DNA of 59,338 nucleotides from Saccharopolyspora spinosa NRRL 18395 (GCF_000194155.1 NZ_GL877879.1:942412-1001749), one strand, 5' to 3'; numbered from the stretch's first letter, positions 26,293-34,864 are shown. Notes: generated by a model from the sequence alone, not told the origin. Numbers and translations: made by a program.

Positions 26293-28436
26293 CAAGACGC
26301 TCCCACCGGTGTGTGATGAAACAGCGACCGGTCTGGTGACCGCGGCTTCCGATGCTTCGTCCGGAACCGGAAGCCGATCAGGTCGGCGATTTTGGACGTC
26401 GTCGGGGCCAGCGACTCGTAACCGACCCGCACTCGTTTCCACTCCGGGGCGAGCTCCGTCGAATTCGACAGCTGCGACAACGTGCGCATGTGCGTGTCGA
26501 TCGCGTCCGCTGCCCAGGCCGAGTGACCGGTCGAGACGTTGTCGATCGTGTTGTGCAGATCGACGAAGTGCGTGGAGAACCCATAGTGCTTCAGGAACCT
26601 TCGCGCGGTGCGGTAGCTGCCACCAACGCCGGACAGCTCCATCGCCAGGTTCATGCCGAGGATCTCCGGCAGGAACGCGTGCGGAAGCTTGCCCAGGCAC
26701 AGCCAGTAGACGGGCCTTGCGAACGATTCGTCCCGGAACCGGTCGTCGTAGGCGAACTCCCGGCTGCCGGTCGGTGCCAGCTCGATGTCCATCTCGCGCA
26801 GCACGTCGCGGTAGATCTTGGGGTGGTTGATCGAGATATCGCCGTTGCCCAGCTCGTCCCAATAGGTTTCGAACAGCGGGAAGCCGAACCGCGTGGTGGC
26901 GAGCCCGACGTCGGTGAATCCCTGCAACCAGGAACCGTCGATCAGCGTCAGCGGCGCCAGTTGCAGGGTGGAGTCGATGACCTCCGCACGACTCGGCATC
27001 GCGTTCGACTTGCCCGCCTCGAACTCGGCGCCGTGCTTGTCGTGCATGTCCAGCAGCCAGGGCCGCAGGCCGGCCGGCGTCCACTCCTCGGGTAGCGACC
27101 GCTCGGTGCGCCCCACTGACAGCTTCGCCTTGGCCAGCCAGCGCTTGACGTAGCGGACGGCGAATCGACGGGTCGACGGAGCGAGCGCACGGCCCTGCAG
27201 GACGAAGTAGGCCTCGCGAACATCGCTAGGAACCAACCCGTCCTCGGTGGCCGAGGCGATTTCGAACGTTTTGAGATCCGGCACCTGCGGAGCCGCGACA
27301 GCCGGAGCCGCCGAAGGCTGCACTTCCGCGTCATCGAGCGAGTTGATCCACTTCGAGATGACCTCGACATCGTCGGTCGAGAAGACCCGGAACATCGGGC
27401 CCTTCGGGCCGATGAGCCCGTTGACCAGCGAGCTCCGGTCGGCATTGCCCGGCTTGACCATGCGGGTCGCGGCCAGCTCCTTCAGCAGCGGCGCGGGGTC
27501 GGTCTTGGCCTGCTCGAGCAGTTCGGACAGGCTCGTGCCGCCCATCTGGAAGTTCTGGTGGTAGACCGCGCCTTCGCGGGCACGTTCCTGGATGAGCTGT
27601 TCCATCGCCCGCTGCGGGTGCAGCGCCGCGCCGGCCGCGTCCAGCACCAACTCGTTCCACGCCCGCAGGGCGCTGAGCATCCAGGCCGCGCCGATTTCGA
27701 CTTGACGTCGCACGTCAGCCCCTGCTGCGCAGAACTTCTCGGCAACGGCGCGCGAGACGTCCCACGGTGTGGAGATGTCGGTCGCTCCGGTGGGCCGTGC
27801 GAGATCCAGCCGCGCCCACTCGTGATGCCCTTCGGACCGAAGCGCGGACCAGCAAGGCAGCATGCCGACCGCGCGCATCACCACGTCGACACCCACGATC
27901 ACCGGCGCGAACTCATCGCTGCGCCTGGTGATCGCGAACAGCGTGGCGGGCAGCGCGAACATGTGATCACGAATCTCACGTTCAGCAGCCAGTTCGGTTG
28001 CGTCGACGGCCAGTTCAGGCCGACCACGTTGTTTGGCGAGCACCTTGAACTCGTCGAAGCGTGACGAACGCGGACTGCCGACACCGATGTCGTCCGCGAA
28101 CAGGGCCAGGACCCGCAGGTGCGTTTCGTCTTCGAACACGCCGGGAGCACTCATGCCCTGCAGCCACGCTCCGAGCGTCGAGGCCAGCGGAGCGGACTGC
28201 CGCAGAACCGAGTGCGCCAAGGCGTCCACCGATCCACCTGCGTCGGAAGCGATCAACCCGCGATAGGCGCTGCGCTGCTCGTCCGACCACGATCGCGCCG
28301 CCTCCAACGTGGCGGCCAGGTCTGGAGGAGCGGCCTGCAGGTCAACGGATCCGACCTCAGCGATGAGCGTCCGAATGGTCGTGGCATCCAGGAACAGTTC
28401 CGGATCGACACACCGGCGGTATGTCTCACGCCACAT
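26292..28436 (-). CDS. Large haem-oxygenase-like (iron-containing redox) protein with unknown N-terminal domain
   Basis: 714 residues from ATG 28436, which has GGAG eight bases upstream; the ATG two codons earlier is too close to that site. The C-terminal ~230 residues carry ligands expected of the haem-oxygenase-like diiron fold (HDO): Glu near 523 (LFETYWDE), His near 538 (ISINHPKIY), Glu near 591 (FLPEILGMNLAMELSGVGG), and His623/Asp626/His628/His638 in STHFVDLHNTIDNVSTGHSA. Relatives include BesC, UndA and SznF, which perform N-oxygenation or C-C cleavage of amino or fatty acids with O2. The first 400 residues match nothing I recognise; a Pro/Ala linker near residue 390 separates the two parts. 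Overlap with the carbamoyltransferase indicates a common pathway. Confidence 0.8.
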   Translation of the reverse strand: MWRETYRRCVDPELFLDATTIRTLIAEVGSVDLQAAPPDLAATLEAARSWSDEQRSAYRGLIASDAGGSVDALAHSVLRQSAPLASTLGAWLQGMSAPGVFEDETHLRVLALFADDIGVGSPRSSRFDEFKVLAKQRGRPELAVDATELAAEREIRDHMFALPATLFAITRRSDEFAPVIVGVDVVMRAVGMLPCWSALRSEGHHEWARLDLARPTGATDISTPWDVSRAVAEKFCAAGADVRRQVEIGAAWMLSALRAWNELVLDAAGAALHPQRAMEQLIQERAREGAVYHQNFQMGGTSLSELLEQAKTDPAPLLKELAATRMVKPGNADRSSLVNGLIGPKGPMFRVFSTDDVEVISKWINSLDDAEVQPSAAPAVAAPQVPDLKTFEIASATEDGLVPSDVREAYFVLQGRALAPSTRRFAVRYVKRWLAKAKLSVGRTERSLPEEWTPAGLRPWLLDMHDKHGAEFEAGKSNAMPSRAEVIDSTLQLAPLTLIDGSWLQGFTDVGLATTRFGFPLFETYWDELGNGDISINHPKIYRDVLREMDIELAPTGSREFAYDDRFRDESFARPVYWLCLGKLPHAFLPEILGMNLAMELSGVGGSYRTARRFLKHYGFSTHFVDLHNTIDNVSTGHSAWAADAIDTHMRTLSQLSNSTELAPEWKRVRVGYESLAPTTSKIADLIGFRFRTKHRKPRSPDRSLFHHTPVGAS

Positions 28437-28521
28437 AGTCATTACTCCGTTCAGAATTTCTCTTGAACCTCGCCTGTTACCAAGTCGTGCGAACGAGCGG
28501 AGCAAACAGCTTCGAACCGCT

Positions 28522-28614
28522 CTAGAACATCGGATAGATCGACGAATCCGACTTCTTGGACTTTTTCTTGCGCCTCGTGAACAGTCCGAGCACAGCCCTA
28601 ATGATCGACATCAT
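28522..28614 (-). CDS. 30-residue microprotein coupled to the SGNH hydrolase gene
   Basis: Starts at ATG 28614, whose A is the last base of the hydrolase stop (TGATGATG), and ends at TAG 28522. It begins MMSIIRAVLGLF, continues with a Lys/Arg cluster, and ends SIYPMF. The stop-start overlap makes translation plausible. Its size, basic middle and aromatic tail recall DUF5989 proteins (ending in IYTLF), which I recall near carbamoyltransferases and SGNH hydrolases. It lacks a long membrane helix, so the similarity is loose. A precursor-peptide role cannot be ruled out. Confidence 0.45.
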   Translation of the reverse strand: MMSIIRAVLGLFTRRKKKSKKSDSSIYPMF

Positions 28615-29669
28615 CAACTCCCGTTCTGCAGGTGCTCCAGAATCTTTCTGGCGACGAAGTCATGTCCACGGTCGGTGAGGTGGATTCGATCGATGAAGGT
28701 CCACCGGTCCGCATCCAGCGAATCGGCCATAGCCGGGCTGAAGTTGAGGTAATCAACCCCTAGGTCCCTCGCCCCGCGTTCCAAAATCGACGAGTACTCA
28801 ATGTTCACTTCTCGGCCCATGATGTCGCCATATCTCGCCGAGAATCCCCCCACCTGCTCGAGCTCGGCGAAGATGATCTCCTCTTCCTCGCTGCCTTCGT
28901 CTCGGACCCAGGTCGACAGCGGCTGGAGGATGTAGGTGATCTTCGCGCCCCAGGCTGCTGCCAGGGACTTCCAGCCGGCCAGGTGCCGAAGCGTGAGATC
29001 AGCGGCGTGGGCGATCTGCTCACTCCTGCTCGGCGGATCTGCTGCGGCCGGCTTCTCCTTCCTGCGCAACAGGTTCCGCACGGAAAGCGAGCGCTCCTTC
29101 TGCTGAGCGAACAGCTCGTGATACCTGTTGTACTCGAAGAAGGTGCCGTGGTCTTCCTGTCCGACCTGCGGGATGCGCGCCAGGGTCAGGTTGTTGAACC
29201 CGGAGAAGATGACGATCTCATCCACTTTAGGCAATAGGTGCTGATACAGGGTGCACAGCAGCAGCTCCTGCGTCGAGTTGAAGCTTCGCCCCCCGAAGTT
29301 GAGCCAGATCTGATCACGATCATCGTGGAAGTTCAACCTCGAAGGCAGTGTCCAGGAATCAGAACTGGCCCCGATCCCGAAAACCGTCGAACTACCGGCC
29401 AGCAAGCGCACGGAACCGGTATTTCCGAAGTCTGCGGGCGAATGACGGCTATCTCCATCGTAAGCGTACCGGAAACCGACGGAATCCGTGTTCACCACGT
29501 CCGACCGGTGATTCCTCGGATGAAAGTAGAGGAGGTGCGGAACCCAGCGTATCTCGCCGACGCTCGTGAACTTCTCCTCGTACCCCACCATGTGCGGGGC
29601 CAACTCCAGCAGATTCGGCGGATAGATCCTGCTGCGAGGAGTGCTGTTGGATGGATTCTTGGTCGTCAA
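28614..29669 (-). CDS. SGNH/GDSL-type hydrolase
   Basis: 351 residues. Block I is LLAGSSTVFGIGAS near residue 90 (GSS in place of GDS, nucleophile Ser), a Gly is in WLNFGGRSFNSTQEL, the block III Asn is in IFSGFNNLTLA, and block V is FIDRIHLTDRGHDF with Asp and His of the triad near residue 330. No signal peptide is present, so it should act in the cytoplasm. SGNH hydrolases often lie next to NodU-type carbamoyltransferases and may act as esterases or acyltransferases on the same hydroxyls. It begins 30 bp after the first ligase gene and is coupled to the microprotein that follows. Confidence 0.82.
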   Translation of the reverse strand: MTTKNPSNSTPRSRIYPPNLLELAPHMVGYEEKFTSVGEIRWVPHLLYFHPRNHRSDVVNTDSVGFRYAYDGDSRHSPADFGNTGSVRLLAGSSTVFGIGASSDSWTLPSRLNFHDDRDQIWLNFGGRSFNSTQELLLCTLYQHLLPKVDEIVIFSGFNNLTLARIPQVGQEDHGTFFEYNRYHELFAQQKERSLSVRNLLRRKEKPAAADPPSRSEQIAHAADLTLRHLAGWKSLAAAWGAKITYILQPLSTWVRDEGSEEEEIIFAELEQVGGFSARYGDIMGREVNIEYSSILERGARDLGVDYLNFSPAMADSLDADRWTFIDRIHLTDRGHDFVARKILEHLQNGS

Positions 29670-29699
29670 AAGTAGTTCCCCGGGTCGTGAGCGGACCGC

Positions 29700-30962
29700 T
29701 TACTCGAGTTCGATTTGGATGGAACTTGCAAGTCCGTAGAATCTCCGACGGAGCTCATCGCCGCTGTCAGCGGTGAAAACGACGTGGCCGTGCGGCTGCC
29801 AGGCTCGCGGAGGTACGTCAACCGCACTTCCCACCTCACAGAAGAGGGCGAGCTCGTGCACGTGGGGGCTGCGCTCAGCGTCCCGCACCCCGGTGAGCGC
29901 GCTGACTTTGCCCGCTCTCTCCGCGAAGAACAGGTAGAAACCAGTCGGGGTGGGCACGGGTTGTGCGCTGAGATCCGGTGCCCGCCCGGAGGCCACGTCC
30001 AACACCGCGCTGACCATGTCGACACCGGTGCTCAGCAGGATTGACTGGTAAACGGGTCCACCGCCGAGTCGCGCCGCCGTTTCGACTATCTTCGGCGTTC
30101 CATCTTCCTGGATCCGAAATGCCGTGTGGGTCGCTCCGGTGTCGATTCCTATCGCTCGGTGAGCTGCGGCGGTGAGTTCATGAACCCGTCGCAGCACATC
30201 CTCGGGAAAACGACTGGGGGTGGTGAAGCAGACGTCTGCGAAGTACGGCCCTTCCATGGGGAGCGGCTTGTCGTGGACGGCGACCACGTTCGTCTTGCCG
30301 TCGCACAGCATGGACTCGACGCTGATTTCCGTCCCCGGCAGGTATTCCTCCAGGAGAATCGCGTCCTCGTACTTCTCCACCGCCCACGCGTAAAGCGGGT
30401 CGGACGCACTTCCACCCCACGCACCGCGCTGGATTCCGGCGAAGTGCTCGACGAGCTCATCGCGGTCGTCCACTCGACGCACGTACATACTGTCGTTGTC
30501 GATGAGCGGCTTCAGGACCATCGGAAAACCTATGCGCGCAGCCTGCTCCATCGCCTCTTCGATTGTTCGAGCCAGACCATAACCGGGCTGCGGGATGTTC
30601 TCGGCGTCGAGGGCCTCGCGCATCGCGTACTTGTCACGCACGGTCTGCGCTGCCTGTTCGCTCACGAATGGCAATCCCAGTTCAGCGGCCACCGCAGCCG
30701 CGGCCGGCACGCTGTGCTCGCGGAACGCCGCCACCGCGCGAATCGGCTCGGACTCGGACGCGGCGAGGTCACGAACCGCACCGACGGTTGCCGGGATGTC
30801 CGAGGTGTTAACGGACACCACGACATCGGCTAGCTCGTGCTCCCAGGTCGGGTTGTTGGAGAGGACCAGCAGCCGCTCCCGCTTTTCCCTCGCGTACGCC
30901 GCAGCTCGTTCCAGATGTCGGCGTCGACTCTCGTTCGATTTGTGGAGCAGAAGAACGCTCAT
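29700..30962 (-). CDS. ATP-grasp L-amino-acid-ligase-like protein, first gene of the operon
   Basis: 420 residues with ATP-grasp motifs PMVLKPLIDNDSMYVRRV near residue 150, LLEEYLPGTEISVESML near 215, and HTAFRIQEDGTPKIVETAAR near 290. It is a close paralogue of the protein encoded at 19721-20986; the conserved blocks suggest roughly 45-50 per cent identity, judged by eye. The substrate-side loop differs (IDNDSMY versus IIGGGSMF), so the two may use different amino acids. It is the promoter-proximal gene. The DNA upstream at about 31150-31260 is markedly AT-richer than average. Confidence 0.87.
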   Translation of the reverse strand: MSVLLLHKSNESRRRHLERAAAYAREKRERLLVLSNNPTWEHELADVVVSVNTSDIPATVGAVRDLAASESEPIRAVAAFREHSVPAAAAVAAELGLPFVSEQAAQTVRDKYAMREALDAENIPQPGYGLARTIEEAMEQAARIGFPMVLKPLIDNDSMYVRRVDDRDELVEHFAGIQRGAWGGSASDPLYAWAVEKYEDAILLEEYLPGTEISVESMLCDGKTNVVAVHDKPLPMEGPYFADVCFTTPSRFPEDVLRRVHELTAAAHRAIGIDTGATHTAFRIQEDGTPKIVETAARLGGGPVYQSILLSTGVDMVSAVLDVASGRAPDLSAQPVPTPTGFYLFFAERAGKVSALTGVRDAERSPHVHELALFCEVGSAVDVPPRAWQPHGHVVFTADSGDELRRRFYGLASSIQIELE

Positions 30963-31494
30963 GAACTGGTTCTTTCCATCTGCAGCTGATCGCGACCGGA
31001 ATGGAGTTCACCTTTTGTCCACTTCCCGCATGAAATGCTCGGCGCTCTTGGACGTGCGGATTCGCAACGCGGCGCCGGTGAAGCGCAGCGAAATGGGCGT
31101 AGATGCAAAAACGGACTAGGTGAACCGTCGAAGGACCGTTGGCGAACTGAGAACCATTCAGCGCCGAGGCACGGCCGTTAAAGTCATGACCTATCTCCCC
31201 CCAGTAAAATTAGCGAATTTTTCGCATCCGCCCGGCAATTTGACATGCCCGTGCGGGCTGTCGGTGGTGACACTAACCGATCTCTTGTTGCGCCTGCAGC
31301 CGCCAAATGGATGATGCACGCCTCTTGAGGGCGCCACCGGGAGACATTTCCACAATTCGGATATCGGCAAATCCGCTTTTCGCCGATTCCGAACTCCAGG
31401 GGTGGACGGGTGCCAGCGCACCGGCAACGGGACCGGGTCATGCACCCGGCGATGAGCCTCTTCCCGCCGCCACAGCGTCTCCACACCCTGGGCG
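30963..31494 (-). promoter_or_regulatory. Probable promoter region of the biosynthetic operon
   Basis: A 530-bp gene-free stretch between the first ligase gene and an IS5-type element. It contains the least GC-rich DNA of the area (about 31190-31260; text such as AAAATTAGCGAATTTTT on the plus strand). I cannot identify unambiguous -35 and -10 boxes on the minus strand. No open frame here looks like a gene. Confidence 0.4.
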
Positions 31495-32470
31495 AGGGCG
31501 TGTCCTGTGGATCATGTGATGGGATCGCGGAGCCAGATTCTGATCGAGGCGACGTCGATGGTGCCCTGTGTGGATGCGTTCGCGCTTGTCGTAGCGGGTC
31601 GCGACGGCCCGGAAACCCTTGAGCTTGTTGAAGCATCGCTCGACGGTGTTGCGTTCCTTGTAGCGCCTGGGATCGAAGGCCGGTGGGCGTCCGCCGGCAG
31701 AGCCGAGCTTGCGGCGGTTGGCCTTCTGGTCTTCCTTCACCGGGATCACCGCCTTGATACCGCGCCCGCGCAGGTAACCGCGGTTGGTCCTGGAGGAGTA
31801 AGCCTTGTCAGCCATTGCCCGGCCAGGACGCGTGTGGGACGACCCGGACCACGACGCCGGATCCGAATTGCCTCCATCAGCGCAACGAATCGGGGGCTAT
31901 CGCCGTGTTGACCGGGGCTGGTCAGCCGGGCGACCGGCCGGCAACGACGGTCGGCCGCAAGATGAATCTTGGCGCTGAGCCCGCCACGAGACCGGCCCAG
32001 CGCCTCGCGCCCGCCGGATTTCGTGTCATTCGACGGTGCTCCCTGTGGGATCATCAGCGGCCGGAGCACGGCGGGCGCCGGCCGCATCCTGATGGGCGCG
32101 GGTGACGGTCGAGTCGGCACCGACCGTCCAGTCGGCACCCTCGGCCTCGTCGCAGCCGGCACGGAGCCGATCCAGGATGCCTTCCCAGGTACCGTCCAGC
32201 GACCAGCGGCGATGCCGGTTGTAGACCGTCTTCCAGTTGCCATATACCGAGGGAAGATCGCGCCATGCCGTACCGGATCGGGTCCGGAAGAACACCCCGT
32301 TGATCACCATGCGGTGATCTGCCCACCGGCCGCCCCGCTGCGGCACGGTCGAGGGCAGCAAGGACTCCAACCGTTGCCATTCCTCATCGGACAGATCGTG
32401 CCGCATCAGACGTTCCTCATCCACGGCAGCGGTCTACCAGACCCACACCAAGATCCACGGGACACGCCCT
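31495..32470 (-). mobile_element. IS5-family (IS427-like) insertion sequence, decayed
   Basis: A 976-bp element. The left end on the plus strand reads AGGGCGTGTCCTGTGGATC. The right end read on the minus strand is AGGGCGTGTCCCGTGGATC. The ends thus form imperfect inverted repeats with one mismatch in 19. It carries a transposase read in three frames. No matching target-site duplication is visible. Its right end falls inside a cobalamin riboswitch whose 3' half is missing, so insertion was accompanied by a deletion. Confidence 0.8.
31500..32424 (-). pseudogene. IS5-family transposase in three reading frames
   Basis: The N-terminal part (MRHDLSDEEWQRLESLLPST, RTRSGTAWRDLPSVYGNW) runs from 32424 to about 32040. 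The central part in a second frame has GGLSAKIHLAADRRCRPVAR. The C-terminal part in a third frame has ADKAYSSRTNRGYLRGRGI and ERCFNKLKGFRAVATRYDKR. The first shift occurs where some IS5 elements use programmed frameshifting, so it may be natural. The second falls inside VLADKAYSS and looks like a real mutation or sequencing error. The transposase is probably inactive. Confidence 0.75.
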
Positions 32471-32600
32471 AGTGGCCGTCGCTTCCCGGGCACCTCACGG
32501 CACTCAGTGCGTGATGCCGACGGTCGTTCCCGCTCATCACTGCGGGGCAGTCCCGGACTCGCCCCGGGTTCGCTCTTGCCCCACCGGCTCGGAACGAGCC
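32471..32600 (-). promoter_or_regulatory. Truncated cobalamin riboswitch
   Basis: Read on the minus strand, the sequence follows the complete riboswitch at 37305-37480 closely: the core GAACCCGGGGCGAGTCCGGG, then ACTGCCCCGCAGTG, GGGAACGACCGTC, CACTGAGTGCC and GGGAAGCGACGGCCA. It stops at that point, exactly where the IS5 end begins, so the 3' part (AGTCCGAAGACCTGCC in the other copy) is deleted. The gene it once controlled is not identifiable. The next minus-strand gene beyond the IS is the ligase at 30962. Confidence 0.8.
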
Positions 32601-32769
32601 GGTGGACCATCGGCAGATCCGATACTACATATGGGCCCTGTCATTGCCGCACGCCCCAAGATGGGCGTATCGCAGAGGTATTTTCCGCAACACCAGGTTC
32701 AGGTCGTGTAGCGCGAACGGATGGGCGATATCGAGGGCCTCGGACCTCGTGGGCTTCGGCTTGACGTGG

Positions 32770-33606
32770 TTATCGCCCGCCCCAGACCGCTTCAAGCATC
32801 GTGATCGAGTCTCGCGTTTGTGGGACGTCGTGTACCCGGATGATGTCGACGCCGGCCGACCACGCGGGGGCGATCAGGGCTAGCGACGCGGGTAGCCGGT
32901 CTTCGACGTGGCGGCCGGTGACCGCGCCGAGGAACGACTTGCGGCTGACGCCGAGGAGGACCGGGATGCCTTGTGCGCACAGCTCGGGTAAGTGGCGCAG
33001 TAGGCGCAGGTTGTCCTCGACGCCTTTGCCGAAGCCGATTCCCGGGTCGATCCACAGTTTGGTCACGCCGGCCGTGATCGCCGTGTCGGCGACGTCCAGC
33101 AGGTGCGTGCTCACTTCGGTGACGACGTCGTCGTACTCCGGCTGCGCGCCTGCCCGGACCGGTACGGCCGTTGAGTGCATACCGACGTAGCCGACGCCGA
33201 GGTGGGCGGCCACCCGGTGCAGGGTGCCGGCGACGTCGTTGACGATCGAAGCGCCCCGTTGCACCGCCGCCTCGGCGACTTCGGCGTGCCGGGTGTCGAT
33301 CGATACCCGGCCCCGTTTGGCCAGCGCGGAGATGATCGGGCCTACGCGGTCCAGCTCCTCGTCCGCTGTCACGGAGTCGGCTCCAGGCCGCGTGGATTCC
33401 CCGCCGACATCGACCGCCCAGGCGCCGTCCGCGAACATCTCTTCGCCGGCGGCGATCGCTCGCGCGGTGGCGTCGAACCTGCTGCCCGGCCAGAACGAAT
33501 CCGGGGTGGCGTTGAGGACGCCCATCACTTTGAGGGGGCCAACGTCCGGTCTGGTCACTGTGGCGTGTGCCGCGCTCCCGGGCAGGGTTGCTTGCTCGAT
33601 GGTCAC
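32770..33606 (-). CDS. folP: Dihydropteroate synthase
   Basis: 278 residues from GTG 33606, which overlaps the stop of the small gene before it (GTGA). DHPS motifs are complete: VMGVLNATPDSFWPG, VDVGGESTRPGADSV, RVSIDTRHAEVAEAA, IVNDVAG, LWIDPGIGFGKG and LLGVSRKSFLGAVTG. The enzyme condenses 4-aminobenzoate with 6-hydroxymethyldihydropterin pyrophosphate to give dihydropteroate in folate synthesis. It is the last gene of the riboswitch-led metE-metF operon. No other folate-synthesis gene is nearby, so it may be a second copy linked to methionine and one-carbon demand. Confidence 0.88.
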   Translation of the reverse strand: MTIEQATLPGSAAHATVTRPDVGPLKVMGVLNATPDSFWPGSRFDATARAIAAGEEMFADGAWAVDVGGESTRPGADSVTADEELDRVGPIISALAKRGRVSIDTRHAEVAEAAVQRGASIVNDVAGTLHRVAAHLGVGYVGMHSTAVPVRAGAQPEYDDVVTEVSTHLLDVADTAITAGVTKLWIDPGIGFGKGVEDNLRLLRHLPELCAQGIPVLLGVSRKSFLGAVTGRHVEDRLPASLALIAPAWSAGVDIIRVHDVPQTRDSITMLEAVWGGR

Positions 33607-33914
33607 GACTGTCGGCCTCTTGTCTGGTGTGGACGGTTCGTTAAAGCGTCGATCAGGGCTTGGCGCGCGCACTCGTCATCGGTGCGTGCGCAGGCCGCGC
33701 ACGGTGTGGGCTGGTACTCGGGCAGTCTTGTCACGGCCTGTCCGAGCTCGTCGACGAATGAGCTGAGCAGGTCGAGCTGGCTGCGCAGCGCACGGTTCCG
33801 GGCGGCCTGCGCGCCGGCCTGACGGCGTTGGCCGGCCAGATTTTCGTAGTCGTGGGCGGTGAGCACCACCAGCTCGGTTCCGTCAACCCACATCCGGCGC
33901 GGCTTCGGGGTCAT
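33603..33914 (-). CDS. 103-residue Cys-motif protein of unknown function
   Basis: Starts at ATG 33914 overlapping the metF stop (ATGA) and ends overlapping the folP start. The N-terminus is MTPKPRRMWVDGTELVVLTA. A helical middle (NLAGQRRQAGAQAARNRALR) could form a coiled coil. The C-terminal part has TPCAACARTDDECARQ, three cysteines that could bind metal. Its place between two folate enzymes with overlaps on both sides implies co-translation with them. I do not recognise a family. Confidence 0.7.
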   Translation of the reverse strand: MTPKPRRMWVDGTELVVLTAHDYENLAGQRRQAGAQAARNRALRSQLDLLSSFVDELGQAVTRLPEYQPTPCAACARTDDECARQALIDALTNRPHQTRGRQS

Positions 33915-34864
33915 GACGTGGCTAGGGCGAGTTCGGCGACCACCTCCGTGGTGGCTCGGGCGAAGTTGAACGTGATGAAGTGCAGGCCAGGTACGCCTTC
34001 GGCGAGCAGCCGTTGCGAAAGCAGGATCGCCTGTTCGATGCCGAGAGCCCGCACGGCTGCGGGATCGTCGGCGACGGCGGCGAACCGCTCCGCCAGGTGG
34101 GGCGGGAACGGCGCGCCGGACAGCTGCTCGGAGCGGGCGATGGTCTTCATGGTGGTGACCGGCATCAGCGCGGGGATGATCGGTGTGTCGCAGCCGGCCG
34201 CCGTGATCCGGTCCCGCAGCCTCAGGTAGTCGTCGGCGTCGAAGACCATCTGGGTGATCGCGTAGTCCGCGCCGGCGCGGCACTTGGCCACGAAGTGCGC
34301 GGTGTCGCCTTCGACGCTGATCGACCGCGGATGCCGGTGTGGGAAGGCGGCGACGCCTACACAGAAGTCGCCGTGTTCGCGCAGTAGCGTCACGAGTTCA
34401 CTCGCGTACGTGAGTCCGTCCGGGTGGCGGACCCACTCGCCGGTGACGTCGCCGGGTGGGTCTCCGCGCAACGCGAGGACGTTGACCACTCCGGCGTCGG
34501 CCAGTGCCCCGGCGAACGACCGCAGTTCCTGAACCGAGTGGTCGACCGCGGTCAGGTGGACCACCGGCAACATCGTGGTGTCCTGGGCGATCCATGCCGC
34601 GACGTCGATGGTGTTGTCCCGGGTCGATCCGCCTGCCCCGTAGGTGACGGACACGAAGCCCGGTCGCAACGACTCCAGCTTGCGGACGTTGCGCCGGATC
34701 CGGTCGGCGTCGTTGGTCGTGCGCGGCGGCATGAACTCCAGCGAGATCACCGGCGTACCAGCTGCCAGGCGGTCCCGGACCGTGCGGGGCCTAGTGGTGC
34801 GCTGTGCGGGGACCGCGGCGGGCGGGGTGACCGCCCGCCGCGGGGAGAGCTGCCCGCTCGTCAC
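33911..34864 (-). CDS. metF: 5,10-methylenetetrahydrofolate reductase
   Basis: 317 residues from GTG 34864 (GTGA overlap with the metE stop). MTHFR features are ISLEFMPPRTTNDADRI with the catalytic Glu, FVSVTYGAGGSTRDNT, VNVLALRGDPPGDV, VGVAAFPHRHP, DYAITQMVFDADDYLRL and IPALMPVTTMKTI. The enzyme makes 5-methyltetrahydrofolate, the methyl donor for the MetE protein encoded just upstream. An in-frame extension beyond 34864 lies within metE and is not real coding sequence. Confidence 0.92.
   Translation of the reverse strand: MTSGQLSPRRAVTPPAAVPAQRTTRPRTVRDRLAAGTPVISLEFMPPRTTNDADRIRRNVRKLESLRPGFVSVTYGAGGSTRDNTIDVAAWIAQDTTMLPVVHLTAVDHSVQELRSFAGALADAGVVNVLALRGDPPGDVTGEWVRHPDGLTYASELVTLLREHGDFCVGVAAFPHRHPRSISVEGDTAHFVAKCRAGADYAITQMVFDADDYLRLRDRITAAGCDTPIIPALMPVTTMKTIARSEQLSGAPFPPHLAERFAAVADDPAAVRALGIEQAILLSQRLLAEGVPGLHFITFNFARATTEVVAELALATS

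Noticed and set aside
31438..32424. Reading the three transposase frames as a normal programmed frameshift
   Set aside because: One shift could be programmed, but the second falls inside a conserved block (ADKAYSS), so the gene is treated as decayed.
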